Assembly (NCBI GenBank): GCA_030433355.1
Contig: JAUIMG010000002.1
Span: 62,001 to 126,000, forward strand
Origin: Bacteroidia bacterium
Lineage (GTDB): Bacteria; Bacteroidota; Bacteroidia; Flavobacteriales_E; Vicingaceae
Reading direction: 5' to 3'
Length of the DNA stretch: 64,000 nucleotides
The position numbers were made by a program, and so were the translations under genes. Shown here piece by piece: positions 56,000 to 64,000 of this stretch (its first letter is position 1; each line of letters starts with the position of its first letter). The notes under the pieces are model-generated. The model had not been told where the DNA came from and made no database searches. It was given only the letters and a program-made list of their open reading frames with translations.

Positions 56000-57364
56000 T
56001 TATTCTTCTGTGTAGGTTTCATAGAAATAGCTTATTGTTTCTATTCCTTTCAAGAAGTTTTCAATACCATAATGCTCATTTGGAGAATGTATTGCATCTG
56101 TATCTAAACCAAACCCAAGTAAGATAGACTTTAGTCCTAGCTCTTTTTCAAATAATGAAACTATTGGGATACTTCCACCTGCCCTAACAGGAACAGGTGA
56201 TTTTCCGAAGGCTCTTTCTATAGCTTTGCTTGCTGCCTTATATTCTTTTGTGTTTATTGGTGTTACGTACGGTTCTCCACCATGGTGCGGATGAACTTCA
56301 ACTTTAACGGATTTTGGAGCTATACTTTTAAAATGATCTGCAAACAGTTTTCTTATTTCATGGTCAGACTGATTAGGTACTAAACGCATGGAAATTTTAG
56401 CAAATGCTTTAGAAGGTAAAACTGTTTTGGCACCTTCACCAATATAACCTCCCCAAATACCATTAACATCAAGCGTTGGTCTTATTCCTGTCCTCTCTAT
56501 CGTTGTATAGCCTTTTTCTCCATGAACTTCTTCTATACCTAATTTAGATTTATAATGCTCAAGGTCAAAAGGGGTCTTTGCCATTTCTTTCCTTTCTTCA
56601 TCACTTGAATCCAAGACTTTATCGTAAAAACCAGGAATAGTTATTCTATTGTCTTCATCTGTTAAAGAGGCAATCATCTTCGTTAAGATATTTATTGGGT
56701 TTGCTACTGCACCACCATAAACACCTGAATGTAAATCTCTATTAGGTCCTGTAACTTCTACTTCTATATAGCTCAAACCTTTTAGCCCAGTTGTAATAGA
56801 AGGGTTTTCAAGAGATAGCATTGAAGTATCTGAGATTAATATAATGTCAGCTTTTAATTTCTCTTTATTCTCTTTAACGAATTTATCAAGGTTTTCAGAA
56901 CCAACTTCTTCTTCGCCTTCAATAATAAATTTCACATTACATGGTAACTTATTGGATACAACCATATATTCAAAGGCTTTAACGTGCATATACATTTGAC
57001 CTTTGTCATCTGCAGCTCCCCTTGCATAAATTTTATTGTCTTTAATAACAGGTTCAAATGGGGGACTATCCCAAAGATTTAGTGGGTCAGGTGGTTGAAC
57101 ATCATAGTGTCCGTAAACCAAAATAGTGGGTTTGTTAGGGTCAATTATTTTTTCGCCGTATACAACTGGGTAGCCTTTTGTTGGACATAATTCAACATTA
57201 TCTGCTCCAGCTTTTTCTAAACTTTCTTTTACTGCATCTGCAGTTTTGAAAGTGTCCTCTTTGTATTTAGAATCTGCACTTATTGAGGGAATTTTAAGCA
57301 ATTCTATAAGCTCATCAATAAATCTATCTTTATGCTGTTCTATGTAATCTTTAATACTTGTCAT
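56000..57364 (-). CDS. M20-family dipeptidase
   Basis: A 454-residue zinc peptidase. Seen: VYGHYDVQPPDPLNLW with the first metal His and Asp, ARGAADDKGQ with the bridging Asp, the catalytic/ligand Glu pair in IIEGEEEVGSEN, and a C-terminal His in DTDAIHSPNEHYG. The layout matches the M20 CNDP-like dipeptidase group, which hydrolyses dipeptides. Cytosolic, no signal peptide. It lies 50 bases downstream of gpmI and 6 bases before the LEA-type gene. Confidence 0.93.
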   Translation of the reverse strand: MTSIKDYIEQHKDRFIDELIELLKIPSISADSKYKEDTFKTADAVKESLEKAGADNVELCPTKGYPVVYGEKIIDPNKPTILVYGHYDVQPPDPLNLWDSPPFEPVIKDNKIYARGAADDKGQMYMHVKAFEYMVVSNKLPCNVKFIIEGEEEVGSENLDKFVKENKEKLKADIILISDTSMLSLENPSITTGLKGLSYIEVEVTGPNRDLHSGVYGGAVANPINILTKMIASLTDEDNRITIPGFYDKVLDSSDEERKEMAKTPFDLEHYKSKLGIEEVHGEKGYTTIERTGIRPTLDVNGIWGGYIGEGAKTVLPSKAFAKISMRLVPNQSDHEIRKLFADHFKSIAPKSVKVEVHPHHGGEPYVTPINTKEYKAASKAIERAFGKSPVPVRAGGSIPIVSLFEKELGLKSILLGFGLDTDAIHSPNEHYGIENFLKGIETISYFYETYTEE

Positions 57365-57414
57365 ATCTAATTTTAAGATTTTCTAAATTAATAAAAGAAC
57401 TTTGCTTAACTCAA

Positions 57415-58938
57415 TTAAACAAGAACTTCTCCATCCATTTCATTCGGAATCTCAATTCCCATTATTTTTAAAATTGTTGGAGCGATATCCGCAAGCTTAC
57501 CATTTTTTATCGCATTATATTCTTTGTCAATTAAGATAACAGGAACAGGGTTTGTGCTATGAGCAGTATTAGGACTGCCATCTTCATTAATAACATAGTC
57601 TGCATTACCGTGATCAGCAATAATTAGGAAGGAATAATCGTGTTTCTCGCCCTTTGCAATTATTTGACCTAAACAATCATCTACTTTTTCTACAGCTTTA
57701 ATAATAGCATTATAAACGCCTGTATGGCCAACCATATCTGGATTAGCAAAATTTAAACAAATGAATTCTGCACTTTCCTCCTCAATCTCCTTTATTATTT
57801 TAGTTTTAACTTGCTCTGCGCTCATTTCTGGTTGCAAATCATAAGTTGCTACTTTAGGAGAGTTTTCCATAATTCTTTTTTCCCCTTTAAAAGGTAATTC
57901 CCTACCTCCTGAAAAGAAAAAAGTAACATGCGGATATTTCTCTGTTTCTGCGATTCTTATTTGATTTAAACCAGCTTTGCTTATAACCTCACCTAGGGTA
58001 TTCGATAAATTATCTTTTTTGAATAGGACTGCGACATTTTTAAAACTATCATCATAATTCGTCATGGTTAGATATTTCAAATCTAATTTTTGCATCTCAT
58101 ATTCAGGAAAATCTTCTTGGCTTAAGGCTCTTGTAATTTCTCTGCACCGATCAGTTCGGAAATTGAAGCATAGAACTACATCTCCACCTTTTATTTTAGC
58201 AGTAGGTTCATTGTTGTTATCTACTAAAACTGTAGCTTTCATAAATTCATCGGTGATCTTATTCTCATAAGATTCCTTTATAGTTGCAATAATATCATTT
58301 GACTTTTTACCCTTTCCATTCACCAAAAGGTCGTAAGATTCTTTTACTCTTTCCCACCTTAAATCTCTATCCATGGCATAATATCTGCCTATTACTGATG
58401 CTAATTTTGCAGGGGTATTTTCTATTTTCTCTTGTAGAGATTGAATAAATTGAAGACCACTTTTAGGATCGGTATCTCTTCCATCTAAGAACGCATGAAT
58501 GAAGCTATGTTGAATTTCAAACTCTTTAGCCAGTTTAATTAAATGGTAAAGATGATTTTGGTGAGAATGTATACCACCATCGGATAATAAGCCCATAAAA
58601 TGAATAGGTTTATTATTTTCCTTTGCATAGCTGAATGCTTCTTGAAGTGTAGTGTTCTGCCTTAACTTATCCTCTAAAATATTTTTGTTGATCTTAACTA
58701 AGTCTTGATATACAACTCTTCCAGCACCAATGTTTAAATGCCCAACTTCAGAGTTACCCATTTGCCCCTTGGGTAAGCCTACATTTTCTCCATCAGTAAG
58801 TAAAGTAGAATTAGGGTATTTCTCAATTAAATTGTCGAAAACAGGAGTTCTTGCATTGAAAATTGCATCAGACTTACTGTGATTTCCATACCCCCAACCA
58901 TCTAAGATTAGAAGGGCTACTTTCTTTTGATTTGCCAT
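57415..58938 (-). CDS. gpmI: 2,3-bisphosphoglycerate-independent phosphoglycerate mutase
   Basis: Interconverts 3- and 2-phosphoglycerate in glycolysis through a manganese-dependent phosphoserine. The 507-residue length is normal. Seen: LLILDGWGYGNHSKSDAI with metal-binding Asp, the nucleophile Ser in KGQMGNSEVGHLNIGAG, HAFLDGRDTDPKSG, and C-terminal IADHGNADYV and NTAHSTNPVPVIL with metal His. Cytosolic. It follows a GNAT gene on the same strand with 26 bases between. Confidence 0.97.
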   Translation of the reverse strand: MANQKKVALLILDGWGYGNHSKSDAIFNARTPVFDNLIEKYPNSTLLTDGENVGLPKGQMGNSEVGHLNIGAGRVVYQDLVKINKNILEDKLRQNTTLQEAFSYAKENNKPIHFMGLLSDGGIHSHQNHLYHLIKLAKEFEIQHSFIHAFLDGRDTDPKSGLQFIQSLQEKIENTPAKLASVIGRYYAMDRDLRWERVKESYDLLVNGKGKKSNDIIATIKESYENKITDEFMKATVLVDNNNEPTAKIKGGDVVLCFNFRTDRCREITRALSQEDFPEYEMQKLDLKYLTMTNYDDSFKNVAVLFKKDNLSNTLGEVISKAGLNQIRIAETEKYPHVTFFFSGGRELPFKGEKRIMENSPKVATYDLQPEMSAEQVKTKIIKEIEEESAEFICLNFANPDMVGHTGVYNAIIKAVEKVDDCLGQIIAKGEKHDYSFLIIADHGNADYVINEDGSPNTAHSTNPVPVILIDKEYNAIKNGKLADIAPTILKIMGIEIPNEMDGEVLV

Positions 58939-58964
58939 ACTTTTCAGCTTAGTACAAAGTTAAT

Positions 58965-59456
58965 CTATTGTAGCTCTTTAAGCATCCAAATTTTGCAATT
59001 ATGATGACCTGAATTACCTAAAGAACTTGCCAAATATTTAAAATCTAACTTTTCATAAAGCTTTATTGCGACTGCAAATACTTCCTGCGTTTCAATGTAA
59101 ACAAAATCATATCCAATTTCTTTTGCCTTATCTAGGCAATCAGACATCAGTTTTTTGCCAATTCCTTGGCCTCTGCACTCAGGCTTTAAATAGAATTTAA
59201 CCAACTCTCCATAATTGGGCTCTAATCCTTCAGTTGCATAGATTCCACAAAGACCTAAAATTTCTCCATGTGCAGATTCAGCAACTAAGCAAAATGATTT
59301 TTCTTTGGAATCAAAAAGTTCAAAAAGCTTATCTGTTGTTGGGTCTGAATAAACGGTACCAGTCTTCGGGGCATTTAACTCAATAAAGCAATCCCGAATT
59401 ATATTAGCTAAATAAGGGTTGTCCGATTTTTTTATTTTCCTAATCCGATAGTTCAC
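58965..59456 (-). CDS. GNAT family N-acetyltransferase
   Basis: A 163-residue acetyltransferase. The acetyl-CoA motif is YLKPECRGQGIGKKLMSDCL (Q/RxxGxG), with GEILGLCGIYATEGLEPNYGELV before it and YIETQEVFAVAIKLYEKLDF after it. The acceptor is unknown; the sequence resembles YpeA/PA-type small-molecule transferases. Cytosolic. No operon partner gives a hint. Confidence 0.86.
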   Translation of the reverse strand: MNYRIRKIKKSDNPYLANIIRDCFIELNAPKTGTVYSDPTTDKLFELFDSKEKSFCLVAESAHGEILGLCGIYATEGLEPNYGELVKFYLKPECRGQGIGKKLMSDCLDKAKEIGYDFVYIETQEVFAVAIKLYEKLDFKYLASSLGNSGHHNCKIWMLKELQ

Positions 59457-59475
59457 GCTTCATAAAATTGCTCTA

Positions 59476-60015
59476 CTATTCGTCATTAGTTTGAGCTGCC
59501 CTTTCAACCATAACTGCCTCTTCTAAAAGTTCTAGATACCGCTTTTTCATTTTTTTGGTATATTCTTTATTTCGAAGGAACTCATTCTTCTTTTCATTAT
59601 AGTCAACTAATCCTATTGGAAAATCAAGAAGAGAAGTATTCACTCCATTTAGTTCTTCTTCACTAAATATATCCATATCAAATTCATAGGAGGGAATTTG
59701 TTTTAAATCTGAAGGAACGTGGGAATTAAAAGCAAATCTTTTTTTATGAAATTCAGGTGCTGTAATTTCTATAGTTAGATAAGAATTTATAGGAAGATTA
59801 GTCTTAAACCTATTAGAAGATTTCACTTCTATAGACTTTATTATCTTGTTTTTATCGTAAATATTAATAACCGCTTTTTTAACTGTACTTCTGTTATTAT
59901 AGATAGAACCTGTTAAAAGAAGACTGTCTGGGTAATTTTGAGAGAACAACTCGACTGTCCCGATTAAGATTATGGCAATGAAAAGAAAACAGCACTTTTT
60001 AGTTAGTTGGTTCAT
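59476..60015 (-). CDS. Exported protein with carboxypeptidase-regulatory-like fold
   Basis: A 179-residue exported protein: signal peptide (CCFLFIAIILIGTVELFS, cleavage before QNYPD), then a beta-rich segment (LLLTGSIYNNRSTVKKAVINIYDKN) like CarboxypepD_reg domains, and a charged helical tail (NEFLRNKEYTKKMKKRYLELLEEA). Family not recognised. It lies 42 bases after the DUF2723 gene on the same strand, so co-transcription is possible. Confidence 0.7.
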   Translation of the reverse strand: MNQLTKKCCFLFIAIILIGTVELFSQNYPDSLLLTGSIYNNRSTVKKAVINIYDKNKIIKSIEVKSSNRFKTNLPINSYLTIEITAPEFHKKRFAFNSHVPSDLKQIPSYEFDMDIFSEEELNGVNTSLLDFPIGLVDYNEKKNEFLRNKEYTKKMKKRYLELLEEAVMVERAAQTNDE

Positions 60016-60057
60016 AACAATTCATTGACGTAATTCTTTAAAAGAAAGTTCGCTAAA

Positions 60058-63000
60058 CTATTGATTTTGTCTGCTTACTCCTCTAAAATAAGGATCTAAT
60101 CGCTCTCTTAATTCCTTGCCAAACTCTTCTTGCGGATAGATTTGGTTTGTTATCGTAATTAATCTATTTAAAATAGCAAGTGCCTGTTGTTGATCACTTT
60201 TGATAGTTTTTGCAAATTTTGGTTCTAGCCTTAGATAATAAGAATATTCTTTCTCATAAATGTCAGCTAGCCTTGCTACTAACTCATTCCCTTTTTCATT
60301 ATCTCCTGCTGCATAATAGTTTTCAGCTAGCCCCATAACAAATACATCATAAGGAACATTCTTTTCAGGCATTACCTCAAATGCTTTATCAAGCACTTCT
60401 ATTGCTTTTTCATTTTTATTCTCTTCAATGAGTTTTTCAGCTAATCTTGAAAAAGTAATTCGAAGGCTCATGTTCATCCTTCTATTGGTCTCGTCCATGT
60501 ATACATCATTCTTATCTACACCACCCCAATAGAAATCTTTCATAAGTCTATCATAAAGAAGGTCAGAATTAACATATCCAGGGCTGCCGTCTCCAGGGCC
60601 TTCTTTCTTAATTGGAACAAGTCTATAGGTCATTCCTTCTGCTCTAAAATAGTCCTCAAGACCAATATAACTATCTAGTCCAGTTGTGCTTGCGAAATAT
60701 ATAGGACGCTCCCAATTATTGGTAGCCAAAATATCTATAATGGTAAGATCATTTTTGAATAAATAGTTCTTTTTGATTTTCCATTTAATTTCATCGACAA
60801 TCAAATCTGCCTTATCTGCAGAAACAGTTCCATTTTGAATTACTTTCTCTTTGTCTACTTTAATTTTTAAGCTTTTAGATGGGATGTAGTCAATTTTCTT
60901 TCCTGACCCAACTGGTATTTTTGTTTGTGGGTTATCGCTATTGATAAAATTGATAAGATCTGTAACATCAATATGTCCTTTTATCTCCTTTCTTTCGTAA
61001 ACCGGAAGATAATCGTTTGTGCCTTGTCTTATCTTTCTTTCAGGTAAGGTTAAAGGAACTGGTTCTGAATCATATGCTTTTCGCCTCATTTGATTTACGT
61101 ACCAATCTGTATTCAATAGACTTAAGTTAATTACTCTAACATCAGTTCTATATTCCTCTACTTCTTGGACATACCATAATGGGAATGTATCATTATCTCC
61201 ATTGGTAAATAAAATTGCATTTGGAGCGCAAGAGGCTAAGTAGTTTTTAGCGTAATCTCTTCCTGTAAATCGCTTAGCTCTGCTATGATCGTCCCAGTTT
61301 TCTTTAGCCATGATTCCTGGAACCAGAAGTAAACATGCCAAGGAAACAAGAATAGGAGCAAAAGGTATTTTTACCTTTTTACTCAACAAGTCATGTATGG
61401 CATAAACACCAAGGCCTATCCAAATGGCAAAAGCGTAAAATGAGGCTGCATAAGCGTAATCTCTTTCCCTTGGTTGTAGTGGATATTGATTCAAGTACAA
61501 CACAATTGCTATTCCAGTGAAGAAAAACAATAGAAGAACAATTGCCCCATCTTTTTTATCCTTTTGGAACTGATAAAATAAACCAATCAACCCTAGTAAG
61601 AAGGGTAACATATAATATTTGTTGTTTGCAGGGTTATCAGATATTTTTTCAGGTAAATCATCTTGTGTGCCTAAACGCATTTCATCTATAAACTTAATTC
61701 CTGAAATCCAGTTTCCATGAGTTACATGGCCATGACCTTGTATATCATTTTGACGACCAGAGAAATTCCACATAAAATATCTCCAATACATCCAATTTAT
61801 TTGATAATTAAATAAATAAGCTAAGTTTTCGCCTAATGTAGGAGTATTTATAACTTTCGTTTGACCATCTTGCCCGGTATATCTAATTGGTTTACCTTCG
61901 AAATTAGACCATTTTTTATAGTGAGGTCTATGTCTAGACTCAGTGCTCCACATCCTTGGTAAAACACTTAAAAAACGTTTGTCATAATTCGGTAAAGCAT
62001 CTTTTCTATCATCAATGATTATATATTTTCCATTTTCTTTATCCTGATAATAAAGAGGGGAACCATCTTTATAAGGCTCTTTTACGTCTAATGGCGTGTT
62101 AAAAGAATGACCATTAAATAAAGGCCTATCTCCATATTGCTCTCTGTTTAAATAAGATAAAAATGTGAATACGTTTTCAGGATTATTCTCATCCATGGGA
62201 GTATTCGCATTAGATCTAATTAGTATTACTGCAAAAGAAGAGTAGCCTAAAATAATTGCTCCAAAACAAAGAATAACCGTATTTAAAACTACTTTTCTGT
62301 TAACATGAGTTTTATATAATCCAAATATAATTAGTCCAACTAAGATTGCTAGATAGATCAAGAATCCTGTGTTGAAAGGCATCCCAAAGGAATTAGTGAA
62401 TAATAATTCAAACTTTGAAGCAATAATTACTGCACCAGGTATAATGCCATATTGAATAGCTGCTAAAATAAATATAGAAAGGCCAAAGGCATAGATAATG
62501 CCTTTTAATGATGGGGTAAATTTTTTGAAATAATAAACAAATACTATCGCAGGGATGGCAAGAAGGTTAAGCAAGTGAACACCAATAGAAAGACCCATTA
62601 GATAAGCAATTAGCACTAACCATTTTAAATTATGAGAACTTTCTGCTTCGCTTTCCCATTTAATTATTGCCCAAAAAACAACTGCTGTAAATAGTGAAGA
62701 AAGAGCATAAACTTCTCCCTCTACTGCGGAAAACCAAAAGGAATCAGTAAAAGTATATGCTAAAGCACCAACAACTCCACTTCCAATAACTGCTTTTATC
62801 TTATTTGGGGTTAGTTCTCCTGTTTGCAATGCTAGTTTTTTGCCAAAAGCAGTAATTGTCCAGAATAAAAATAAAATGGTAAAAGAACTGGATAATGCAG
62901 AAAGGATGTTAATCATCATCGCAGAATTCTCTGGATTTGCAAACAAAGAGAAAAATCTTGCGAGCATCATAAATAGTGGTGCTCCAGGTGGGTGACCAAC

Positions 63001-63141
63001 CTCTAACTTATAAGCAGTAGCAATAAATTCGCCACAATCCCAAAAGCTTGTTGTCGGTTCAACAGTTAATAAATAAACAGTCGTTGCGATAAGCCAGGTA
63101 ATCCATCCAAACAGTAAATTTGGTTTACGAAAATCCATCAT
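60058..63141 (-). CDS. DUF2723 GT-C-like membrane protein with C-terminal TPR
   Basis: A 1027-residue inner-membrane protein. Ten or more membrane segments in the first 300 and around residues 500-610, with the first extracytoplasmic loop carrying TSFWDCGEFIATAYKLEVGHPPG, an acidic motif in the place where GT-C glycosyltransferases keep their catalytic Asp/Glu. The C-terminal part has TPR-like helices (EKAIEVLDKAFEVMPEKN). DUF2723 is common in Bacteroidota and linked to GT117; protein or lipid glycosylation on the periplasmic side is likely but the substrate is unproven. It could use a polyprenyl-phosphate sugar. Confidence 0.87.
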   Translation of the reverse strand: MMDFRKPNLLFGWITWLIATTVYLLTVEPTTSFWDCGEFIATAYKLEVGHPPGAPLFMMLARFFSLFANPENSAMMINILSALSSSFTILFLFWTITAFGKKLALQTGELTPNKIKAVIGSGVVGALAYTFTDSFWFSAVEGEVYALSSLFTAVVFWAIIKWESEAESSHNLKWLVLIAYLMGLSIGVHLLNLLAIPAIVFVYYFKKFTPSLKGIIYAFGLSIFILAAIQYGIIPGAVIIASKFELLFTNSFGMPFNTGFLIYLAILVGLIIFGLYKTHVNRKVVLNTVILCFGAIILGYSSFAVILIRSNANTPMDENNPENVFTFLSYLNREQYGDRPLFNGHSFNTPLDVKEPYKDGSPLYYQDKENGKYIIIDDRKDALPNYDKRFLSVLPRMWSTESRHRPHYKKWSNFEGKPIRYTGQDGQTKVINTPTLGENLAYLFNYQINWMYWRYFMWNFSGRQNDIQGHGHVTHGNWISGIKFIDEMRLGTQDDLPEKISDNPANNKYYMLPFLLGLIGLFYQFQKDKKDGAIVLLLFFFTGIAIVLYLNQYPLQPRERDYAYAASFYAFAIWIGLGVYAIHDLLSKKVKIPFAPILVSLACLLLVPGIMAKENWDDHSRAKRFTGRDYAKNYLASCAPNAILFTNGDNDTFPLWYVQEVEEYRTDVRVINLSLLNTDWYVNQMRRKAYDSEPVPLTLPERKIRQGTNDYLPVYERKEIKGHIDVTDLINFINSDNPQTKIPVGSGKKIDYIPSKSLKIKVDKEKVIQNGTVSADKADLIVDEIKWKIKKNYLFKNDLTIIDILATNNWERPIYFASTTGLDSYIGLEDYFRAEGMTYRLVPIKKEGPGDGSPGYVNSDLLYDRLMKDFYWGGVDKNDVYMDETNRRMNMSLRITFSRLAEKLIEENKNEKAIEVLDKAFEVMPEKNVPYDVFVMGLAENYYAAGDNEKGNELVARLADIYEKEYSYYLRLEPKFAKTIKSDQQQALAILNRLITITNQIYPQEEFGKELRERLDPYFRGVSRQNQ

Positions 63142-63153
63142 AGTTCTTTAATT

Positions 63154-63161
63154 CAAAAATA
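63154..63161 (-). promoter_or_regulatory. Candidate -7 element (TATTTTTG) for the DUF2723 gene
   Basis: On the minus strand this reads TATTTTTG, an exact TAnnTTTG match, 12 bases before the ATG at 63141. The -33 position is T-rich without a clear TTTG. Confidence 0.4.
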
Positions 63162-63255
63162 GATAAGCTGCGAATTTAGCTATTAAAACTTATTTAGCTC
63201 AATAAGATTTCTTAGAGATTGTTAAGATTTTATAATGAGATTAATGAAAAAATTA

Positions 63256-63263
63256 TACTTTTG
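63256..63263 (+). promoter_or_regulatory. Candidate -7 element (TACTTTTG) for tRNA-Gln
   Basis: An exact TAnnTTTG match 19 bases before the first tRNA base. Confidence 0.5.
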
Positions 63264-63282
63264 CACCTTCAAAATAATTAAT

Positions 63283-63355
63283 TGTCCGATGGTGTAACTG
63301 GCAACACGTCTGGTTTTGGTCCAGAAGAGTCTAGGTTCGAGCCCTAGTCGGACAA
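63283..63355 (+). tRNA. tRNA-Gln (anticodon TTG)
   Basis: Full cloverleaf. Acceptor stem TGTCCGA (63283-63289) pairs perfectly with TCGGACA (63348-63354), discriminator A at 63355. The D stem is GTG/CAC; the anticodon stem TCTGG/CCAGA encloses the loop TTTTGGT with anticodon TTG at 63316-63318, reading CAA and probably CAG. The T arm is CTAGG-TTCGAGC-CCTAG. The 3' CCA is not encoded (CAA follows), so it must be added by a CCA-adding enzyme. A terminator follows at once. Confidence 0.96.
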
Positions 63356-63356
63356 C

Positions 63357-63384
63357 AAAAAGCCCTTCAATTGAAGGGCTTTTT
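63357..63384. terminator. Bidirectional terminator between tRNA-Gln and the phosphatase gene
   Basis: AGCCCTTCAATTGAAGGGCT (63361-63380) is a perfect palindrome flanked by A residues on the left and T residues on the right, so both strands form a hairpin with a U tract. It can end the tRNA transcript on the plus strand and the SpoIIE-type phosphatase transcript on the minus strand. Confidence 0.85.
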
Positions 63385-63389
63385 TGTTT

Positions 63390-64000
63390 CTATGCAATCC
63401 TTACTCCTAATATGCACACATCATCTATCTGCTCGACTCCACTTTTCCATTGAGAAAATATTGATTCAATTTTAGATCTTTGGTCTTTCATAGGGAAATC
63501 AGAAAGCTCCATTAACATTTTTTTGAATGGTTTGTACATGAATTTTTTACCCTTTTCACCTCCAAATTGGTCTGCGAAACCATCAGAAAAGATATAAATC
63601 ATGTCACCTTTCAACAGTTGAAATTTATTATTTACAAATGGCTTTTTGTAGTCATAGTAGCCAATGGGCTGTTTGTTTGCCTTAACTTCAATTAATGTTT
63701 TACCATTATTTTTATTGGTCAGTGTTTTAAAGTTGTTAAACTCTTTATCCTTTATCAAACTATTATCTCTAATAATATACAATGGATTATTAGCACCCGC
63801 ATATTCTAATTCTAGGGTTTTAGTATTTAATTTACAAAGTGCTAGATCCATTCCATCATTGATTGAAGAAGAACTTTTAGAAAAAGTTTCTTCAACTATT
63901 TCGGTTAATTTATTTAGCATTTCAGCAGGTTGATAAATCTGAAACTCATTTAAAACCCTATTCAACCCATTATGGCCAACAACACTAACCAATGCTCCAG
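63390..64000 (-). CDS. SpoIIE-type PP2C phosphatase (5' part outside window)
   Basis: The C-terminal part, about 202 residues, of a serine/threonine phosphatase of the PPM/SpoIIE group. The reading frame stays open to the last base (GALVSVVGHNGL is the conserved GHG-type region of the family, which lacks a start here), so the gene continues beyond 64000. Seen: DLALCKLNTKTLELEYAGANNPLYII, MIYIFSDGFADQFGG with a metal-binding Asp, and the terminal DDVCILGVRI. In Bacteroidota these domains usually follow N-terminal sensor or TPR modules. Regulatory targets are unknown. Confidence 0.9.
   Translation of the reverse strand, partial: GALVSVVGHNGLNRVLNEFQIYQPAEMLNKLTEIVEETFSKSSSSINDGMDLALCKLNTKTLELEYAGANNPLYIIRDNSLIKDKEFNNFKTLTNKNNGKTLIEVKANKQPIGYYDYKKPFVNNKFQLLKGDMIYIFSDGFADQFGGEKGKKFMYKPFKKMLMELSDFPMKDQRSKIESIFSQWKSGVEQIDDVCILGVRIA

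Noticed and set aside
1-64000. CRISPR arrays, transposons, prophage or a defence island
   Set aside because: I see no regular spacer repeats, transposase, integrase, toxin-antitoxin or restriction genes; all long frames fit housekeeping, envelope or secreted protein families.

Overview
The window is a chromosomal stretch from an AT-rich Bacteroidota bacterium, most likely Flavobacteriia- or Cytophagia-like; I cannot place it lower. The evidence is three proteins with type IX secretion (T9SS) C-terminal sorting domains, PorG-like outer-membrane proteins, Bacteroidota-restricted families (DUF2480, DUF4296, DUF6089, DUF2723, DUF922) and repeated TAnnTTTG -7 promoter elements. Genes are very tightly packed. 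I see no insertion sequence, prophage, CRISPR array or rRNA. The only RNA gene is a tRNA-Gln. No gap without a gene exceeds 300 bases.

Layout. 1-2183 (+): end of a SUF iron-sulfur operon (sufS partial, sufE, a SufT-like MIP18 protein, DUF2480). 2184-9944 (-): dxs, a long-form amidophosphoribosyltransferase-like protein, an M14 carboxypeptidase coupled to a T9SS cargo protein, and an Nfu-type Fe-S carrier. It is divergent from a gamma carbonic anhydrase (10020-10532, +). 10758-20276 (+): a 3172-residue secreted surface protein. 20326-30303 (-): an envelope biogenesis cluster read as CBS/ACT protein, one-POTRA Omp85 protein, NAD kinase, two PorG-like barrels, UppS, BamA, two Skp/OmpH chaperones, a terminator and murI. 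30378-34354 (+): pdxJ, an alpha/beta hydrolase, a polyprenol-phosphate mannosyltransferase-like enzyme, dihydroorotase and a DUF4296 lipoprotein. 34357-45000 alternates strand: SDR proteins, tyrS, a LuxE-like acyltransferase, a Na/Pi cotransporter divergent from an atypical OmpR/PhoB-type regulator, a glycosyltransferase, alr and tdk. 45037-50054 (+): an acidic protein, TolC and HlyD/MacA-type proteins without a pump, tsaB and a DUF922 protein. 50051-63141: a DUF255 thioredoxin-fold lipoprotein, a PKD/T9SS type B cargo protein, an M20 peptidase, gpmI, a GNAT enzyme and a DUF2723 membrane protein. The end holds tRNA-Gln and the 3' part of a SpoIIE-type phosphatase gene.

Most genes are housekeeping. 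The outer-membrane assembly genes (BamA, Skp-like, PorG-like) would help build the envelope through which the three T9SS cargo proteins leave the cell. The features that stand out most are: (i) the regulator at 40795-41466, whose receiver domain lacks the phosphoacceptor Asp and the conserved Lys, and whose upstream region carries a perfect 18-bp palindrome and an 11-bp-spaced CTTAAT direct repeat; (ii) the three-fold modular architecture of the giant surface protein; (iii) -7 elements lying so close to ATG that leaderless transcripts are suggested. I did not find a clearly new multi-gene defence or mobile system.
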